Below, piece by piece: positions 1 to 8,947 of a DNA stretch of 64,000 nucleotides. How positions within the stretch are numbered: position 1 is the first letter of the stretch; every line of letters starts with the position of its first letter. Both the position numbers and the translations under genes were made by a program. Below the pieces are notes generated by a model. It saw only the letters and a program-made list of their open reading frames with translations, had not been told where the DNA came from and searched no databases. The DNA lies in NCBI GenBank assembly GCA_002306815.1, contig DBTA01000022.1:121474-185473 (forward strand), written 5' to 3'. This stretch comes from Dehalococcoidia bacterium UBA1328 (lineage in GTDB: Bacteria; Chloroflexota; Dehalococcoidia; Lucifugimonadales; Lucifugimonadaceae).

Positions 1-463
1 TGAGAGATACGACTTCAGATGTCGCCTCAACTGCATGAGTACCCGGTGTATCACCTACTCGGTAAACCCAGTCGGCAATTTCAATTTCTAGCGAATTTGA
101 GTCTGATTCAGGTAGCCCAGCCGTGGCGCGAGACACCTCGTAATGTTCACCGCTCTCAACATCTATAACCCCAAGTTGTGCCACTAAATTTGATTCATTC
201 GATCCGTCTTGTGCTTTGAACACTACAAAATGGAAACCGAACTCCCGGCCATTCTCCGATTCAAGATGTCCGTTGTGGTACCACCATTCGAGTCGTGAAT
301 CGTGGGCGAATTGATCCTCTGGAAACTCAATCGGTTCAGGCGGAGGAGTCGGATCCGGCACGGACCCAATCCGTACTACGCTGGGCTCGCCTGATTTGAT
401 GCATCCTGCCAGAACGAAAACCAGCAAGAGCGGCAAAATGAGTGCCCGCAGTAGATCAGTCAA
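1..463 (-). CDS. AttH/CrtC-like lipoprotein, 3' part outside window
   Basis: Reading the minus strand from a TTG at 463 gives a lipoprotein signal (hydrophobic run ending in VFVLAGC, lipobox Cys about residue 21). A Pro-rich linker follows, then EWWYHNGHLESENGREFGF. That EWWY..GHL pattern is typical of the AttH/CrtC (carotenoid 1,2-hydratase-like, lipocalin-fold) family. At least 154 residues are visible and the gene continues beyond base 1. An AGAGGTG Shine-Dalgarno lies about 7 nt before the TTG. The start overlaps the stop of the MMPL exporter by 8 bases, so the two are probably translationally coupled. Role: probably a membrane-anchored protein that binds or modifies a lipid or terpenoid; the substrate is unknown. 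Confidence 0.7.
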   Translation of the reverse strand, partial: MTDLLRALILPLLLVFVLAGCIKSGEPSVVRIGSVPDPTPPPEPIEFPEDQFAHDSRLEWWYHNGHLESENGREFGFHFVVFKAQDGSNESNLVAQLGVIDVESGEHYEVSRATAGLPESDSNSLEIEIADWVYRVGDTPGTHAVEATSEVVSL

Positions 464-2690
464 GTCGCTTCACCTCTGGCAGAACACGATCTAGCCATCC
501 CGGCAACCACCAGTTCCACGGACCCGCTATACGCATGATCGCCGGAGCCACCAACGCTCTGACCAACGTGACATCTACGAAAACCGCGATTGCAAGTCCT
601 AGTCCAATCGCTTTTACGACCACGACATCAGCCAGAACAAAGCTTGAAGCAACAATGATGAGGATCGATGCGGCACCGGTGATGATTAGCCCACTTCGCT
701 GGAGACCCTCAGCAACGCTCGCAACGTTGTCGCCAGTTCGGTCGTACGCTTCGGAAACTCGGGAGAGCAGGAATATTTCGTAGTCCATACTCAAACCGAA
801 AATGATCGCGAATAGCAAGATCGGTAACGTCGCTTCAATCACGCCCATTGCCTGAAAATTCAGGACGCCACTTAAGTTTCCTTCCTGGAATACGAAAACT
901 AGTGCTCCGTAGCTGGCAAGAATTGAAAGAACGTTCAGTATCACCGCCTTAAGTGGCAGGATCACCGAACGGAACAGAAATAGTAGCGACACATATGTGA
1001 CGATTAAGACCGCTGCAACTATGTACGGGAATTTTCCATAAAGAGTGTTGATGATGTCGGTGATTTCGCTCGGACCTCCACCAACATGCAACTCCCCCTG
1101 TGCAGGGATCAACGCGCGGATATCGGTAACCAATTGCCTTGTTTCGGGCCAGAACGGATGAAAGTCACTCTGAACGAGATACATAACCGCGCCAGGTCGC
1201 ACAGACTCTTCCACGATTCGCTTCAACGCGACGTCAGTGATCGAATCCGGATGTGTATACAAAATGATGTACTGTTCCGTACCCAACGTCCGATCGACAT
1301 TCACGATGCTCGAAACGTTGGTTACCCCTTCGAGTCTTTCGAGGGCATGTCCTATGTCGTAAGCCTTCCGGATGTTTTCTGCTTGGAACGGATCGGCACT
1401 CGACGATTCATCACTCGGATCAGCAAACGTATAGACGACTGGAATCACGGTTTGAAGAGCGAATCCTAACTCATCGCGGAGCACATCGAATCCCTGTCGA
1501 GATTCGAGAGAATCGGGAAGGATGGTGGCATCGACCGTCCCCAGGCGCATCGACAAGGCTGGCACCGCCAGCAACACAAGGACGGTAGAGGTGGGTACAA
1601 GGACCAGCCACGGGCGTTTCATTACCCAGTTCGATAGCGGGAGCCAGATGCTGATCCTCGGATTCGCCGCCCAGTTTGGCAGTACACGAAACCGATTCAC
1701 CCGTTCACCGAGAATAGCCAGGATTGCCGGCATCAGAGTCAACGCGGCTAGCAGGGCAGCGAAAATTACTGCCACTGCTCCAATCCCGACAGATCTAAGC
1801 ATCATTACGTCGAACGTGACTAGACTCAGCAATCCGATCAGGCTTGTCACTGCTGAGAAAAGAATCGCCTTCCCCGCACGCGAATGAGCTCCAATAACTG
1901 CTTCATCAACAGACTTACCAGTGCGAAGTTCCTCCTGGAAACGCGAGGTATAGAAGAGCGAGTAATCGATCCCAATGCCGATTCCGAGCAGACTCACGAT
2001 GTTCAGGGCAAACACCGACATATCCACTCCTTGAGACATGAAGAACACAATCGCAACACCTACAAGCACTCCTCCCCCCCCAACCGCTGCTGGAAGAACG
2101 GCAGCAACAAGAGTTCCGAACACTATTAGCAGCGCAATAGTCGCGATAGGGAACGCAACCGTTTCTCCTCGCCTTAGATCGCGCTCGCTGGCAAGAGAAA
2201 TGTCTCGGTAGAGAGCTGGACCACCTGTGATGATCAACTCAAGAGGTCCGGGATCAACAACATCAGAGACCACTTCAATAAATTCGACCGACTCCTCAAG
2301 CTCGATCGTAAGTCCCGCGGAAACATGAACTGTGTTGCTCTGAGAGGAAGCGCGCGACGGGTCGTCCAAGTGCGTGATTATTGATGCAACTTCGGGGTAA
2401 TCGGCTAGTCCCTCCACCGCTTCATCAACAGCAACGGTGAACCGCGGATCGAACACAGACCATTCAGGATGGCTGAAAACAAAGTCGATCGTCAGAGAAC
2501 TGAGTTCAAGTCGCTCTTGCAGCAGCTGACGCGCTTGCACTGACGGGAACGATTCATTCGAGAACCCTCCTGGTTTTAAAAACTCCGCAGCACGTGGGAA
2601 GAATGGCGCGCCCACCAGAACGATTACAACCCAGGCTGAGAGAACCAGATATTTTCGCCGAACTATAAGTTCGCCAGTTACTGTAAGCAT
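456..2690 (-). CDS. MMPL/RND-family membrane transporter
   Basis: The 744-residue protein starts with a transmembrane segment (RRKYLVLSAWVVIVLVGAPF), followed by a large extracytoplasmic loop and a bundle of membrane helices. The whole arrangement is then repeated, giving about 12 helices in the two-fold MMPL plan. Motifs such as GIGIDYSLFYTSRFQEEL (first half) and GLSMDYEIFLLSRVSEAY (second half) match the conserved D-Y pairs used for proton relay in MmpL/RND proteins. Such proteins export lipids, hopanoids or toxic compounds; the substrate here cannot be told. It is the first gene of a two-gene unit with the AttH-like lipoprotein. A TetR-style palindrome sits about 65 bases upstream. Confidence 0.9.
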   Translation of the reverse strand: MLTVTGELIVRRKYLVLSAWVVIVLVGAPFFPRAAEFLKPGGFSNESFPSVQARQLLQERLELSSLTIDFVFSHPEWSVFDPRFTVAVDEAVEGLADYPEVASIITHLDDPSRASSQSNTVHVSAGLTIELEESVEFIEVVSDVVDPGPLELIITGGPALYRDISLASERDLRRGETVAFPIATIALLIVFGTLVAAVLPAAVGGGGVLVGVAIVFFMSQGVDMSVFALNIVSLLGIGIGIDYSLFYTSRFQEELRTGKSVDEAVIGAHSRAGKAILFSAVTSLIGLLSLVTFDVMMLRSVGIGAVAVIFAALLAALTLMPAILAILGERVNRFRVLPNWAANPRISIWLPLSNWVMKRPWLVLVPTSTVLVLLAVPALSMRLGTVDATILPDSLESRQGFDVLRDELGFALQTVIPVVYTFADPSDESSSADPFQAENIRKAYDIGHALERLEGVTNVSSIVNVDRTLGTEQYIILYTHPDSITDVALKRIVEESVRPGAVMYLVQSDFHPFWPETRQLVTDIRALIPAQGELHVGGGPSEITDIINTLYGKFPYIVAAVLIVTYVSLLFLFRSVILPLKAVILNVLSILASYGALVFVFQEGNLSGVLNFQAMGVIEATLPILLFAIIFGLSMDYEIFLLSRVSEAYDRTGDNVASVAEGLQRSGLIITGAASILIIVASSFVLADVVVVKAIGLGLAIAVFVDVTLVRALVAPAIMRIAGPWNWWLPGWLDRVLPEVKRLD

Positions 2691-2753
2691 TCGTTAATTG
2701 CGAGCCAGTAGAGATTATTTCATCAGGTAAAACTGTCATACGTACGGATAGCT

Positions 2754-2763
2754 TGACCGGTCA
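2754..2763. promoter_or_regulatory. TGACCGGTCA palindrome, possible TetR-type operator for the MMPL gene
   Basis: A perfect 10-bp palindrome lies 64 bases upstream of the MMPL start. TGACCGGTCA cores are common in operators of TetR-family repressors of efflux genes. On the minus strand it would overlap a weak -35 (CTGACC), 18 bases before TATGAC. No TetR gene is in the window, so the regulator is inferred only. Confidence 0.4.
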
Positions 2764-2814
2764 GACCTGTGAGAATTAATAAATACAGGATCAAATTTCA
2801 CTTTTTGTACCCAC

Positions 2815-2860
2815 TAAACTTACCGGGCTGCCGTAACAACGTGGCAGCCCGGTAAGTTTA
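2815..2860 (-). terminator. Terminator-like perfect 18-bp hairpin after gyrA
   Basis: Arms 2815-2832 and 2843-2860 are perfectly complementary over 18 bp with a 10-base loop. The hairpin begins 20 bases after the gyrA stop. The following T-tract is weak on both strands (GTCTTTT on the plus strand), so it may work as a strong stem with a poor U-tract, or as a 3'-end protector. Confidence 0.65.
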
Positions 2861-2879
2861 GTCTTTTATCCGAGGGGTT

Positions 2880-5462
2880 TTAGACCTCAGTCGACTCCGC
2901 CGATTCCTCTCCGGCTTCTTCTTCACCCATCACGGCTACGGATATTTCTGATTCGCCATTACCGTTTTCGAAAGCATTCGGATCGATTTCAGCCCCGGCT
3001 TCACGCCGCTCCGAGATCACACGAATAGCAGAGATTTTGTCTCCGGCATCCGGTACTTGGATTTTCACTCCCTGAGCGATTCGACCAGTTGATCGTATTT
3101 CGCCAAGGTTGGTTCTGATCACCTGAGCCTTCTCACTTACAAGCACAAGCTTGCCCGTTGAGTCGGTTCTGATATCCTCACTCACCACCGCTGAATCGGC
3201 AACTTTGCCCGTCTTTTTCGTCACCTTGAGAGTGATGAGTCCCTTACCGCCGCGTCGCTGTTGAGTGTAGTGTCGGAGCAACGAAAGCTTTCCGTAGCCC
3301 TTTTGGCTGACGATCAAGAGGTATCCTTCATCATCAACCACGTTCATCGAAACGATTTCATCCTTTGGTTGCACAGCCATCCCCTTCATACCGCCAGCCG
3401 CACGCTGTCGAGCACGTACCTCTGAAGAGTTGAAACGAATTGACATACCTTCCTTGGAGACGAGGATGATGTCCTCTTCTTCGTCTGCAAGTACAGCTCC
3501 GATGAGACCGTCATCGCCCTTCAGGTTGAAGCAGCGCAAACCGCTTCTGTTCATGTTGCGAAGCAGCGGTAGGTGCATGCGTTTTACCTGACCGTGTTTA
3601 GTTGCCATCACGAGATATGTGTCTTCGAGATAGCTCGAAACGGCAACTACCGCCTGAACCTGCTCTCTGGGCTCCATGTTGAAACCGAGGTTTTGAACCG
3701 GTGTTCCTCGAGAGTTCCTCGATTGGTCCGCAGCAAGTTCGAACACCCGCGAGGCGAATACACGACCACGATCCGTGAAGAACAGTAAATAGTCGTGCGT
3801 GTCTGCGATCTGAAGATGCGGGGTTACGTCGTCTTCTTTGGTCATACGCTGACCTCGCACACCACGACCGCCACGATGCTGTTTCTTGTAGGTGTCGAGC
3901 TTTACACGCTTCACATAACCGTTTCGGCTGAGTGTGATGACGACATCCTCGTGAGGCTCAGTGTCCTCACGTCGCCAATCACCGAGCTCTTCGGTATGTA
4001 CTTCGGTTCGTCGCTCGTCGCCGTACTTTCGCTTGAGTTCGCGCGTTTCGGTTCGAACAACACCGAGGACCTTTGCGCTGTCAGCAAGAAGGTCTTCAAG
4101 TTCAGAGACGAGAGCAAGTAACTCGTTGTACTCGTCCTCGATCTTTTCTCGCTCAAGAGCCGCCAGTCGGCGTAGTTGCATATCGAGAATTGCTTGCGCT
4201 TGAATCTCGGAAAGGTCGAACTCAGCCATCAAGGCAGATCGGGCAGATTCAACGTCCGCTGAAGCCCTAATCAACTCAATAACCTTGTCGAGATTGTCGA
4301 TGGCAACTCGCAGGCCTTCTAGAACGTGAAGTCGCGCCTTTGCCTTCTTGAGATCAAACTCTGCGCGACGGCGTACTACTTCGACTCGGAAGTCGATGTA
4401 GTGACGTAGTGCCTGCTTCAGCGTTAGCACGCGTGGAGTTCCGTCCACGAGAGCAATCATGTTGACCGAGAAAGATGATCTGAGGTTCGTCTGCTTGTAA
4501 AGGTTGTTCAGAACAACCGGTACGTGAGCACCACGACGTAGTTCAAGAACGATTCGCATTCCCTTGCGATCGGACTCATCTCGAACTTCGCTAATGCCGT
4601 CGATTTTTCGGTTCTTAATTATATCGGCAATCTTCGCTACTAGATTTGCCTTGTTCACTTGGAACGGGATTTGATCGAAGACCAGGCGTTTTCGCTCCTG
4701 CCTGGCAATGTCCTCGATTGCGTGGTTGGCCTGAACCATCACACGCCCGCGCCCGGTCACATAAGCGTTGCGTATACCTTCCTGCCCCCAGATGTGAGCA
4801 CCTGTCGGGAAGTCGGGTCCTTTTACGAACTCCATGAGGTCGTCGACAGAAGCGTCGGGCTTACCAATAAGGTGAACAACAGCGTCACAGATCTCTGCAA
4901 CGTTGTGCGGCGGAATGTTGGTAGCCATACCAACGGCAATTCCCGCAGCTCCGTTGATCAGTAGAGATGGTAGACGTGCCGGAAGTACGGTTGGTTCTTT
5001 TAGCGACTGGTCAAAATTCTCACCCCAGTCGACCGTATCTCGATCAATATCGCCGAGGATCATCTCAGTGATCGACGAAAGGCGACACTCCGTGTATCGC
5101 ATTGCTGCCGGTGGATCGCCGTCAACGGAACCGTAGTTACCCTGACCGTCAACCAGTGGGTAGCGAAGCGAGAACGGCTGCGCCATTCGAACCTGAGCGT
5201 CGTAAACCGACTGGTCACCATGAGGGTGGTACTTACCGAGCACCTCACCTACAAGTCGAGCGCTCTTCTTGTACGAAGAGGTCGGGCGCATGCCCTGATC
5301 GTGCATTGCGTACAGAATTCGACGCTGTACGGGTTTCAGACCGTCTCTGACATCAGGAAGTGCTCGGGCAACGATCACACTCATAGCGTAGTCCAAATAG
5401 GACGCCTTCATTTCCTCTTCGATGCCAATGGGTCGAATGCTGCCGAGGTCGCTATTGACCAT
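2880..5462 (-). CDS. gyrA: DNA gyrase subunit A
   Basis: The 860-residue protein is the DNA-cleaving subunit of gyrase, which introduces negative supercoils with GyrB. Catalytic Tyr123 with Arg122 lies in AAMRYTE, within the winged-helix/tower N-terminal half. The C-terminal beta-pinwheel contains a GyrA-box-like QHRGGRG and a second QQRRGGKG, which identifies gyrase rather than topoisomerase IV. The start is an ATG preceded by GGAGAG. The quinolone-determining loop reads HPHGDQSVYD, so Gln84 stands where E. coli GyrA has Ser83. The last ~40 residues are acidic. It appears monocistronic, with a hairpin behind it and an alternating purine-pyrimidine tract about 90 bases upstream. Confidence 0.97.
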   Translation of the reverse strand: MVNSDLGSIRPIGIEEEMKASYLDYAMSVIVARALPDVRDGLKPVQRRILYAMHDQGMRPTSSYKKSARLVGEVLGKYHPHGDQSVYDAQVRMAQPFSLRYPLVDGQGNYGSVDGDPPAAMRYTECRLSSITEMILGDIDRDTVDWGENFDQSLKEPTVLPARLPSLLINGAAGIAVGMATNIPPHNVAEICDAVVHLIGKPDASVDDLMEFVKGPDFPTGAHIWGQEGIRNAYVTGRGRVMVQANHAIEDIARQERKRLVFDQIPFQVNKANLVAKIADIIKNRKIDGISEVRDESDRKGMRIVLELRRGAHVPVVLNNLYKQTNLRSSFSVNMIALVDGTPRVLTLKQALRHYIDFRVEVVRRRAEFDLKKAKARLHVLEGLRVAIDNLDKVIELIRASADVESARSALMAEFDLSEIQAQAILDMQLRRLAALEREKIEDEYNELLALVSELEDLLADSAKVLGVVRTETRELKRKYGDERRTEVHTEELGDWRREDTEPHEDVVITLSRNGYVKRVKLDTYKKQHRGGRGVRGQRMTKEDDVTPHLQIADTHDYLLFFTDRGRVFASRVFELAADQSRNSRGTPVQNLGFNMEPREQVQAVVAVSSYLEDTYLVMATKHGQVKRMHLPLLRNMNRSGLRCFNLKGDDGLIGAVLADEEEDIILVSKEGMSIRFNSSEVRARQRAAGGMKGMAVQPKDEIVSMNVVDDEGYLLIVSQKGYGKLSLLRHYTQQRRGGKGLITLKVTKKTGKVADSAVVSEDIRTDSTGKLVLVSEKAQVIRTNLGEIRSTGRIAQGVKIQVPDAGDKISAIRVISERREAGAEIDPNAFENGNGESEISVAVMGEEEAGEESAESTEV

Positions 5463-5553
5463 AAAACTCTCCGGCTGGGGGTTGTGTGATTTTCCAACTA
5501 CGCGCGGACTGGTCGCTGCACTAGGAAATTAATAACTCAACACTACGCTTTCC

Positions 5554-5588
5554 CATGCGTGCGCGCAACGCGTGCACGCACACGCGCG
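5554..5588. repeat. 35-base alternating purine-pyrimidine tract upstream of gyrA
   Basis: Bases 5554-5567 and 5568-5588 each alternate purine and pyrimidine without exception, mostly CG and CA/TG steps. One phase break falls at 5567/5568. This is the composition that favours Z-DNA under negative supercoiling. It lies 92-126 bases upstream of the gyrA start, in the space between gyrA and the next gene. A weak minus-strand promoter reading (TTGCGC, 17 bases, TAGTGT) would place its -35 inside the tract. Confidence 0.6.
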
Positions 5589-5610
5589 AAACTTTTTCGA
5601 AAACCAGTGT

Positions 5611-6219
5611 TTATTGCACGCTACGCTCGACGAGGGCGAGCAGGAGACTGTCGAACCCTTTTGGGGTGCTGTCTGTAAGGTGAGCAGGCCATTGGACGCC
5701 GATCAACCATTCATGTCCCGGCTTCTCTATCGCCTCTACCACTTGATCTTCCGCATAAACCGAAGCCAACAGCCCGTCAGCCACCTGGGCAGGCATTAGG
5801 CCGTGTGTGTGAGCCGATGGCACCGTCACCCAACCCGAGCCGGCAATGGTGTAGCCAACCTTTCCACCAGGCGCCATGAATAGCGTATGTTTAGATATTT
5901 CTTCGTTGTTCGGGTCGCCGTGTCCGATCAATTCGATCGGCGGTTGACCGCCTAGAGCGATGTTCACGACATGCATGCCCCATCCGATACCAAGAACAGG
6001 GTAACCCGCGTTGATTGCGCTTTTTAGGGCAGGCGGCACCGAATCTGATACTTCATATCCGCCCTCTCCTGCGACGAGAAGACCGCCAACTCCCGCAGGT
6101 AGCTCCTCGTCTTCGGCGATATGAACAGCTTTACCGTCTCCGTATTGAATCGCCGCCACAAATGGGTCGGGGTTCTCACCAGGTCGAACTATTAGCGCCA
6201 CACGCGCCTGATCAGTCAT
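5611..6219 (-). CDS. Class I glutamine amidotransferase-like (peptidase C26-like) protein, nucleophile lost
   Basis: The 202-residue protein has the layout of the gamma-glutamyl-GABA hydrolase/C26 group: a Rossmann-like core, the elbow VLGIGWGMHVVNIALGG, and a C-terminal IGVQWPAH. In active relatives the elbow is GICRGMQ and the end is GVQWHPE. Here the catalytic Cys is Gly79, and the HPE His-Glu pair is replaced by PAH. The protein therefore probably lacks hydrolase activity and may be a regulatory or binding paralogue. It stands between gyrA and pspAB on the same strand. The fold assignment is good; the function is unknown. Confidence 0.65.
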   Translation of the reverse strand: MTDQARVALIVRPGENPDPFVAAIQYGDGKAVHIAEDEELPAGVGGLLVAGEGGYEVSDSVPPALKSAINAGYPVLGIGWGMHVVNIALGGQPPIELIGHGDPNNEEISKHTLFMAPGGKVGYTIAGSGWVTVPSAHTHGLMPAQVADGLLASVYAEDQVVEAIEKPGHEWLIGVQWPAHLTDSTPKGFDSLLLALVERSVQ

Positions 6220-6285
6220 GGAGTTCCTTCATGGTCGATTTGCGGGTTTTGTGCGCCGATGCGTATCAAGGAATAAAAGTACCGT

Positions 6286-6882
6286 CTAAAACGGTATGCC
6301 CCACAGCCCCATCCATTCGGTTAAGGATTTCTCGATTGCGAGGCCATGTTTGCGAAGATCTTGCCCGAGCCTAGCTTCCGTGGGTCGATCCCGCTCACCT
6401 TCGTTGTCGCCGGTGGGGACAAACGGGTAGAACGATTTGCGGTCATACCGATAGATCCAGTACGTCCGGAGTCCTGAACGGTAAGTGTTGTCTTCGACTG
6501 TTCCAGTGAAGTACAGCTCAAACACAGCTGCCAGCAGGTTGTCGGAACCGCCGTTCATTCCGATTGCGTTTCCGACTGTGTACACGCTCGATACGAGGTC
6601 GTTGAATTCGCCGTCTTCTAAAACAATCCAACGCATCCCTCGATCGTCATCGGTGATTTCGAAATTGGTCTTTGTTGCGCCTTCTCCGACGTACAACACA
6701 GTGTTCAGTTCGGACTTGATGTCGCTCTGAAACTGGTTGTTCTCGTCGTTCCGGTAGATAACCCCAGCACGTCGCGCGGGAGTTATCTCACCTAGAGATT
6801 GAAGCTTGGCTTCGGCTTTGATGACGGTCGACATTGCCGACCAGTCGTTTTTCGGAGTTTTTGTTCTACTAAAAAAGCCCAT
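6286..6882 (-). CDS. pspAB: PspA-associated protein PspAB-like, HtpX partner
   Basis: The 198-residue soluble protein opens with MGFFSRTK, like the short start of PspAB-type proteins. It carries a mid-section VLYVGEGATKTNFEITDDD and a C-terminal YRYDRKSFYPFVPTGDNEG. Its ATG lies three bases after the htpX stop (TAG GGA ATG), so the two are translated as a unit. PspAB-family genes are known next to htpX in actinobacteria and haloarchaea, and context supports the same reading here: an accessory factor in envelope-stress proteolysis. Family membership rests on the overall pattern and the neighbour; the molecular function is not established. Confidence 0.6.
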   Translation of the reverse strand: MGFFSRTKTPKNDWSAMSTVIKAEAKLQSLGEITPARRAGVIYRNDENNQFQSDIKSELNTVLYVGEGATKTNFEITDDDRGMRWIVLEDGEFNDLVSSVYTVGNAIGMNGGSDNLLAAVFELYFTGTVEDNTYRSGLRTYWIYRYDRKSFYPFVPTGDNEGERDRPTEARLGQDLRKHGLAIEKSLTEWMGLWGIPF

Positions 6883-6885
6883 TCC

Positions 6886-7815
6886 CTATCGAAGTCCGTA
6901 ACGCATGCGCTGTTCGAGCTCACGGAGTCGCTTTACTCGTTCTTCAAGAGGTGGGTGAGTCGAGAACAAGTTCATCGACCCCTCGCCCTTCAATGCAGCC
7001 GGAATTATGAGGAACGCGTTGGCCGTCTGAAGCTTTCGTAAATCCTTGTCTGGAATCGTGTTCACGGTTCCGCTGATCTTTTCGAGCGCGTCAGCGAGTC
7101 TACCCGGGTCTCCAGAAATTTCTGCACCAGTATGATCCGCGCCATACTCCCGGTAACGGGTCAAGGCCAGTACGAGCAGTTGGCCAATGAAATAAACGAT
7201 GATCGTCACGAAATAGACCACCATCACTACGCCACCGTTGTTGTCGCGCCGACCTCCCATACCACCGAACAGCATGTTCCAGAACAACATGGTCATCAAG
7301 AAGCTGGTTACAGTGACGAGGAAGTTGGCGATCGCAAGAACACGCATATCGCGATTGGCTACATGGGCGAGCTCGTGACCGATTACCGCCTGGAGTTCTC
7401 GTTCATTTAGTCGTTGCTGAATACCCGTCGTAACGGCAACGAGTGCGTTCTTCGGGTTTCGACCGGTTGCGAAAGCATTAGGAATCGCGGTGTCTATTAC
7501 CGCTACCTTTGGCATCGGCATCTCATAACGATCCGCCAACAACTTAACCATTCGATGTAACTCGGGTTGTTCAGCCGCAGAAACTTCTTTGGCACCGGTC
7601 GACATCAGAATGAGTCGGTCAGACATGTAGTACTGTACGACGACCATCACACCGACGATTCCGCCGATGAAGATTAACTGCATTCCAGCGGCCATGAGGA
7701 AGAGCGCAAATAGTGCGTAGAGGAATCCAAGCATGAACATGGTGAAGTACATGCGGGAAACCAGTCCTCGGTCTTTATGGAATTTGCGGGTGGTAGTTGA
7801 AGTCAATTTCGTCAC
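6886..7815 (-). CDS. htpX: Membrane zinc metalloprotease HtpX (M48B)
   Basis: The 309-residue integral membrane protease degrades misfolded membrane proteins. The zinc site is HELAH at residues 147-151 with the third ligand Glu223 in REYGAD, as in the M48 family. Two N-terminal helices (about 23-62) and two central helices (about 160-182 and 196-218) match HtpX topology. The annotated start is GTG; an ATG at residue 22 would also retain the first helix. It is the first gene of an htpX-pspAB unit. The 179-base space to the divergent phosphatase gene holds its promoter. Confidence 0.94.
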   Translation of the reverse strand: MTKLTSTTTRKFHKDRGLVSRMYFTMFMLGFLYALFALFLMAAGMQLIFIGGIVGVMVVVQYYMSDRLILMSTGAKEVSAAEQPELHRMVKLLADRYEMPMPKVAVIDTAIPNAFATGRNPKNALVAVTTGIQQRLNERELQAVIGHELAHVANRDMRVLAIANFLVTVTSFLMTMLFWNMLFGGMGGRRDNNGGVVMVVYFVTIIVYFIGQLLVLALTRYREYGADHTGAEISGDPGRLADALEKISGTVNTIPDKDLRKLQTANAFLIIPAALKGEGSMNLFSTHPPLEERVKRLRELEQRMRYGLR

Positions 7816-7994
7816 CTCTGTGTGCGGATCATGAGAATTCGCACGGTTGCATCCAAACTTGCGAGTAGAATTTTATCTTAGTGTGATGCTCGGCGAACGA
7901 ATTTTTGCCGAGATTTCGATCTACTGCGCCAGAAGCGTAGTTTTTTTCCTCGTTCGATACACGCCTGGTAATACGCATTTGGAGTTGTAATAGA

Positions 7995-8945
7995 TTGACA
8001 GAGTCCCCCGACACCCCCTCGAAACAACCCATCTCAGATTCTTATCTGCAAGAAATCGAACAGGCGGTGATTCGAGCAGCGAGTGAAGCTGGGGCGTTCG
8101 TAAAAAGTCGGTTCGGTGGTGTCCTTGAAATATCGCAAAAAGGCGACCGTCCGGGAAAAGACATGGTGACTGATGCGGACAAAGCGAGTCAAAAGCTCAT
8201 CGCCGCCATCATGGAAGAGTCGTTCTCTGACCATATGCTTCTCGGAGAGGAAGATCCGCCAGATAAAGAGCCAGCGGCGGCGGATTGGCTCTGGATAGTC
8301 GATCCGATTGATGGCACGACGAACTTCGTCAACTCATCTCCTGTTCACGCCGTGTCAGTGGCAGCTTTGTTCCGTGGTGAGCCGATGGCGGCGGCGATTT
8401 GGATTCCTTGGCCGAACGAAAAAGGATCATTGCTGATGCATGCCCGAAAAGGCAACGGAACATGGATCGGCGACAACAAGGTACAGGTACACGAATCAAG
8501 CGACTCAGGCGAGCCTATCGACGGTGTGCTTTCCGCACGGCCGGGCTGGATTCGAAGAGTCTTCGACGTGAATAAACCGCTGGAAGGTCACTTCGGAGAG
8601 ATACGGATTGGGGGAAGTGCCTGCCACGAACTATTTCTCGTAGCCAACGGGACATTCCAATACGCGATAACCGGATACGCTATGGCTTGGGATTTTGCCG
8701 CTGCAACGCTGCTGATTAAGGAAGCCGGTGGCAAAGTTATGGTTGCCGGCTCTTCTCGTTTGTTCAACGATTTCAACGGCTGGCCCGATGGTTACGCCAA
8801 CGACGCCGCAACGTATGGCCGCATAAGAAAATGGCGGGGGTTATTGCTCTCTGGAGCACCAAAAACCGTCGACTTCGTGGCGATTAATCTACAACCCAAA
8901 CGAAGCGGCGTTCTCACCAAATTGGGATCGTTATTCGGAACCTAA
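7995..8945 (+). CDS. Inositol monophosphatase-family phosphatase
   Basis: The 316-residue protein carries the metal-binding signatures of the IMPase/FBPase superfamily. These are DMVTDAD (about 57-62), GEED (84-87), DPIDGTTN (103-110) and a late AMAWDFAAATLL. These residues bind two or three Mg2+ ions and cleave phosphate from inositol phosphates, nucleotide bisphosphates (CysQ) or histidinol phosphate; the substrate cannot be chosen from sequence alone. The start is a TTG with GGAG about 10 bases upstream. The C-terminal ~30 residues are not part of the common fold. It is divergent from htpX. Confidence 0.88.
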   Translation: MTESPDTPSKQPISDSYLQEIEQAVIRAASEAGAFVKSRFGGVLEISQKGDRPGKDMVTDADKASQKLIAAIMEESFSDHMLLGEEDPPDKEPAAADWLWIVDPIDGTTNFVNSSPVHAVSVAALFRGEPMAAAIWIPWPNEKGSLLMHARKGNGTWIGDNKVQVHESSDSGEPIDGVLSARPGWIRRVFDVNKPLEGHFGEIRIGGSACHELFLVANGTFQYAITGYAMAWDFAAATLLIKEAGGKVMVAGSSRLFNDFNGWPDGYANDAATYGRIRKWRGLLLSGAPKTVDFVAINLQPKRSGVLTKLGSLFGT

Positions 8946-8947
8946 AA

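Noticed and set aside
2815..2860. The 18-bp perfect inverted repeat as an insertion-element end or attachment site
   Set aside because: It is a single hairpin directly behind gyrA with no mobile gene nearby; a terminator or 3'-end hairpin is simpler.
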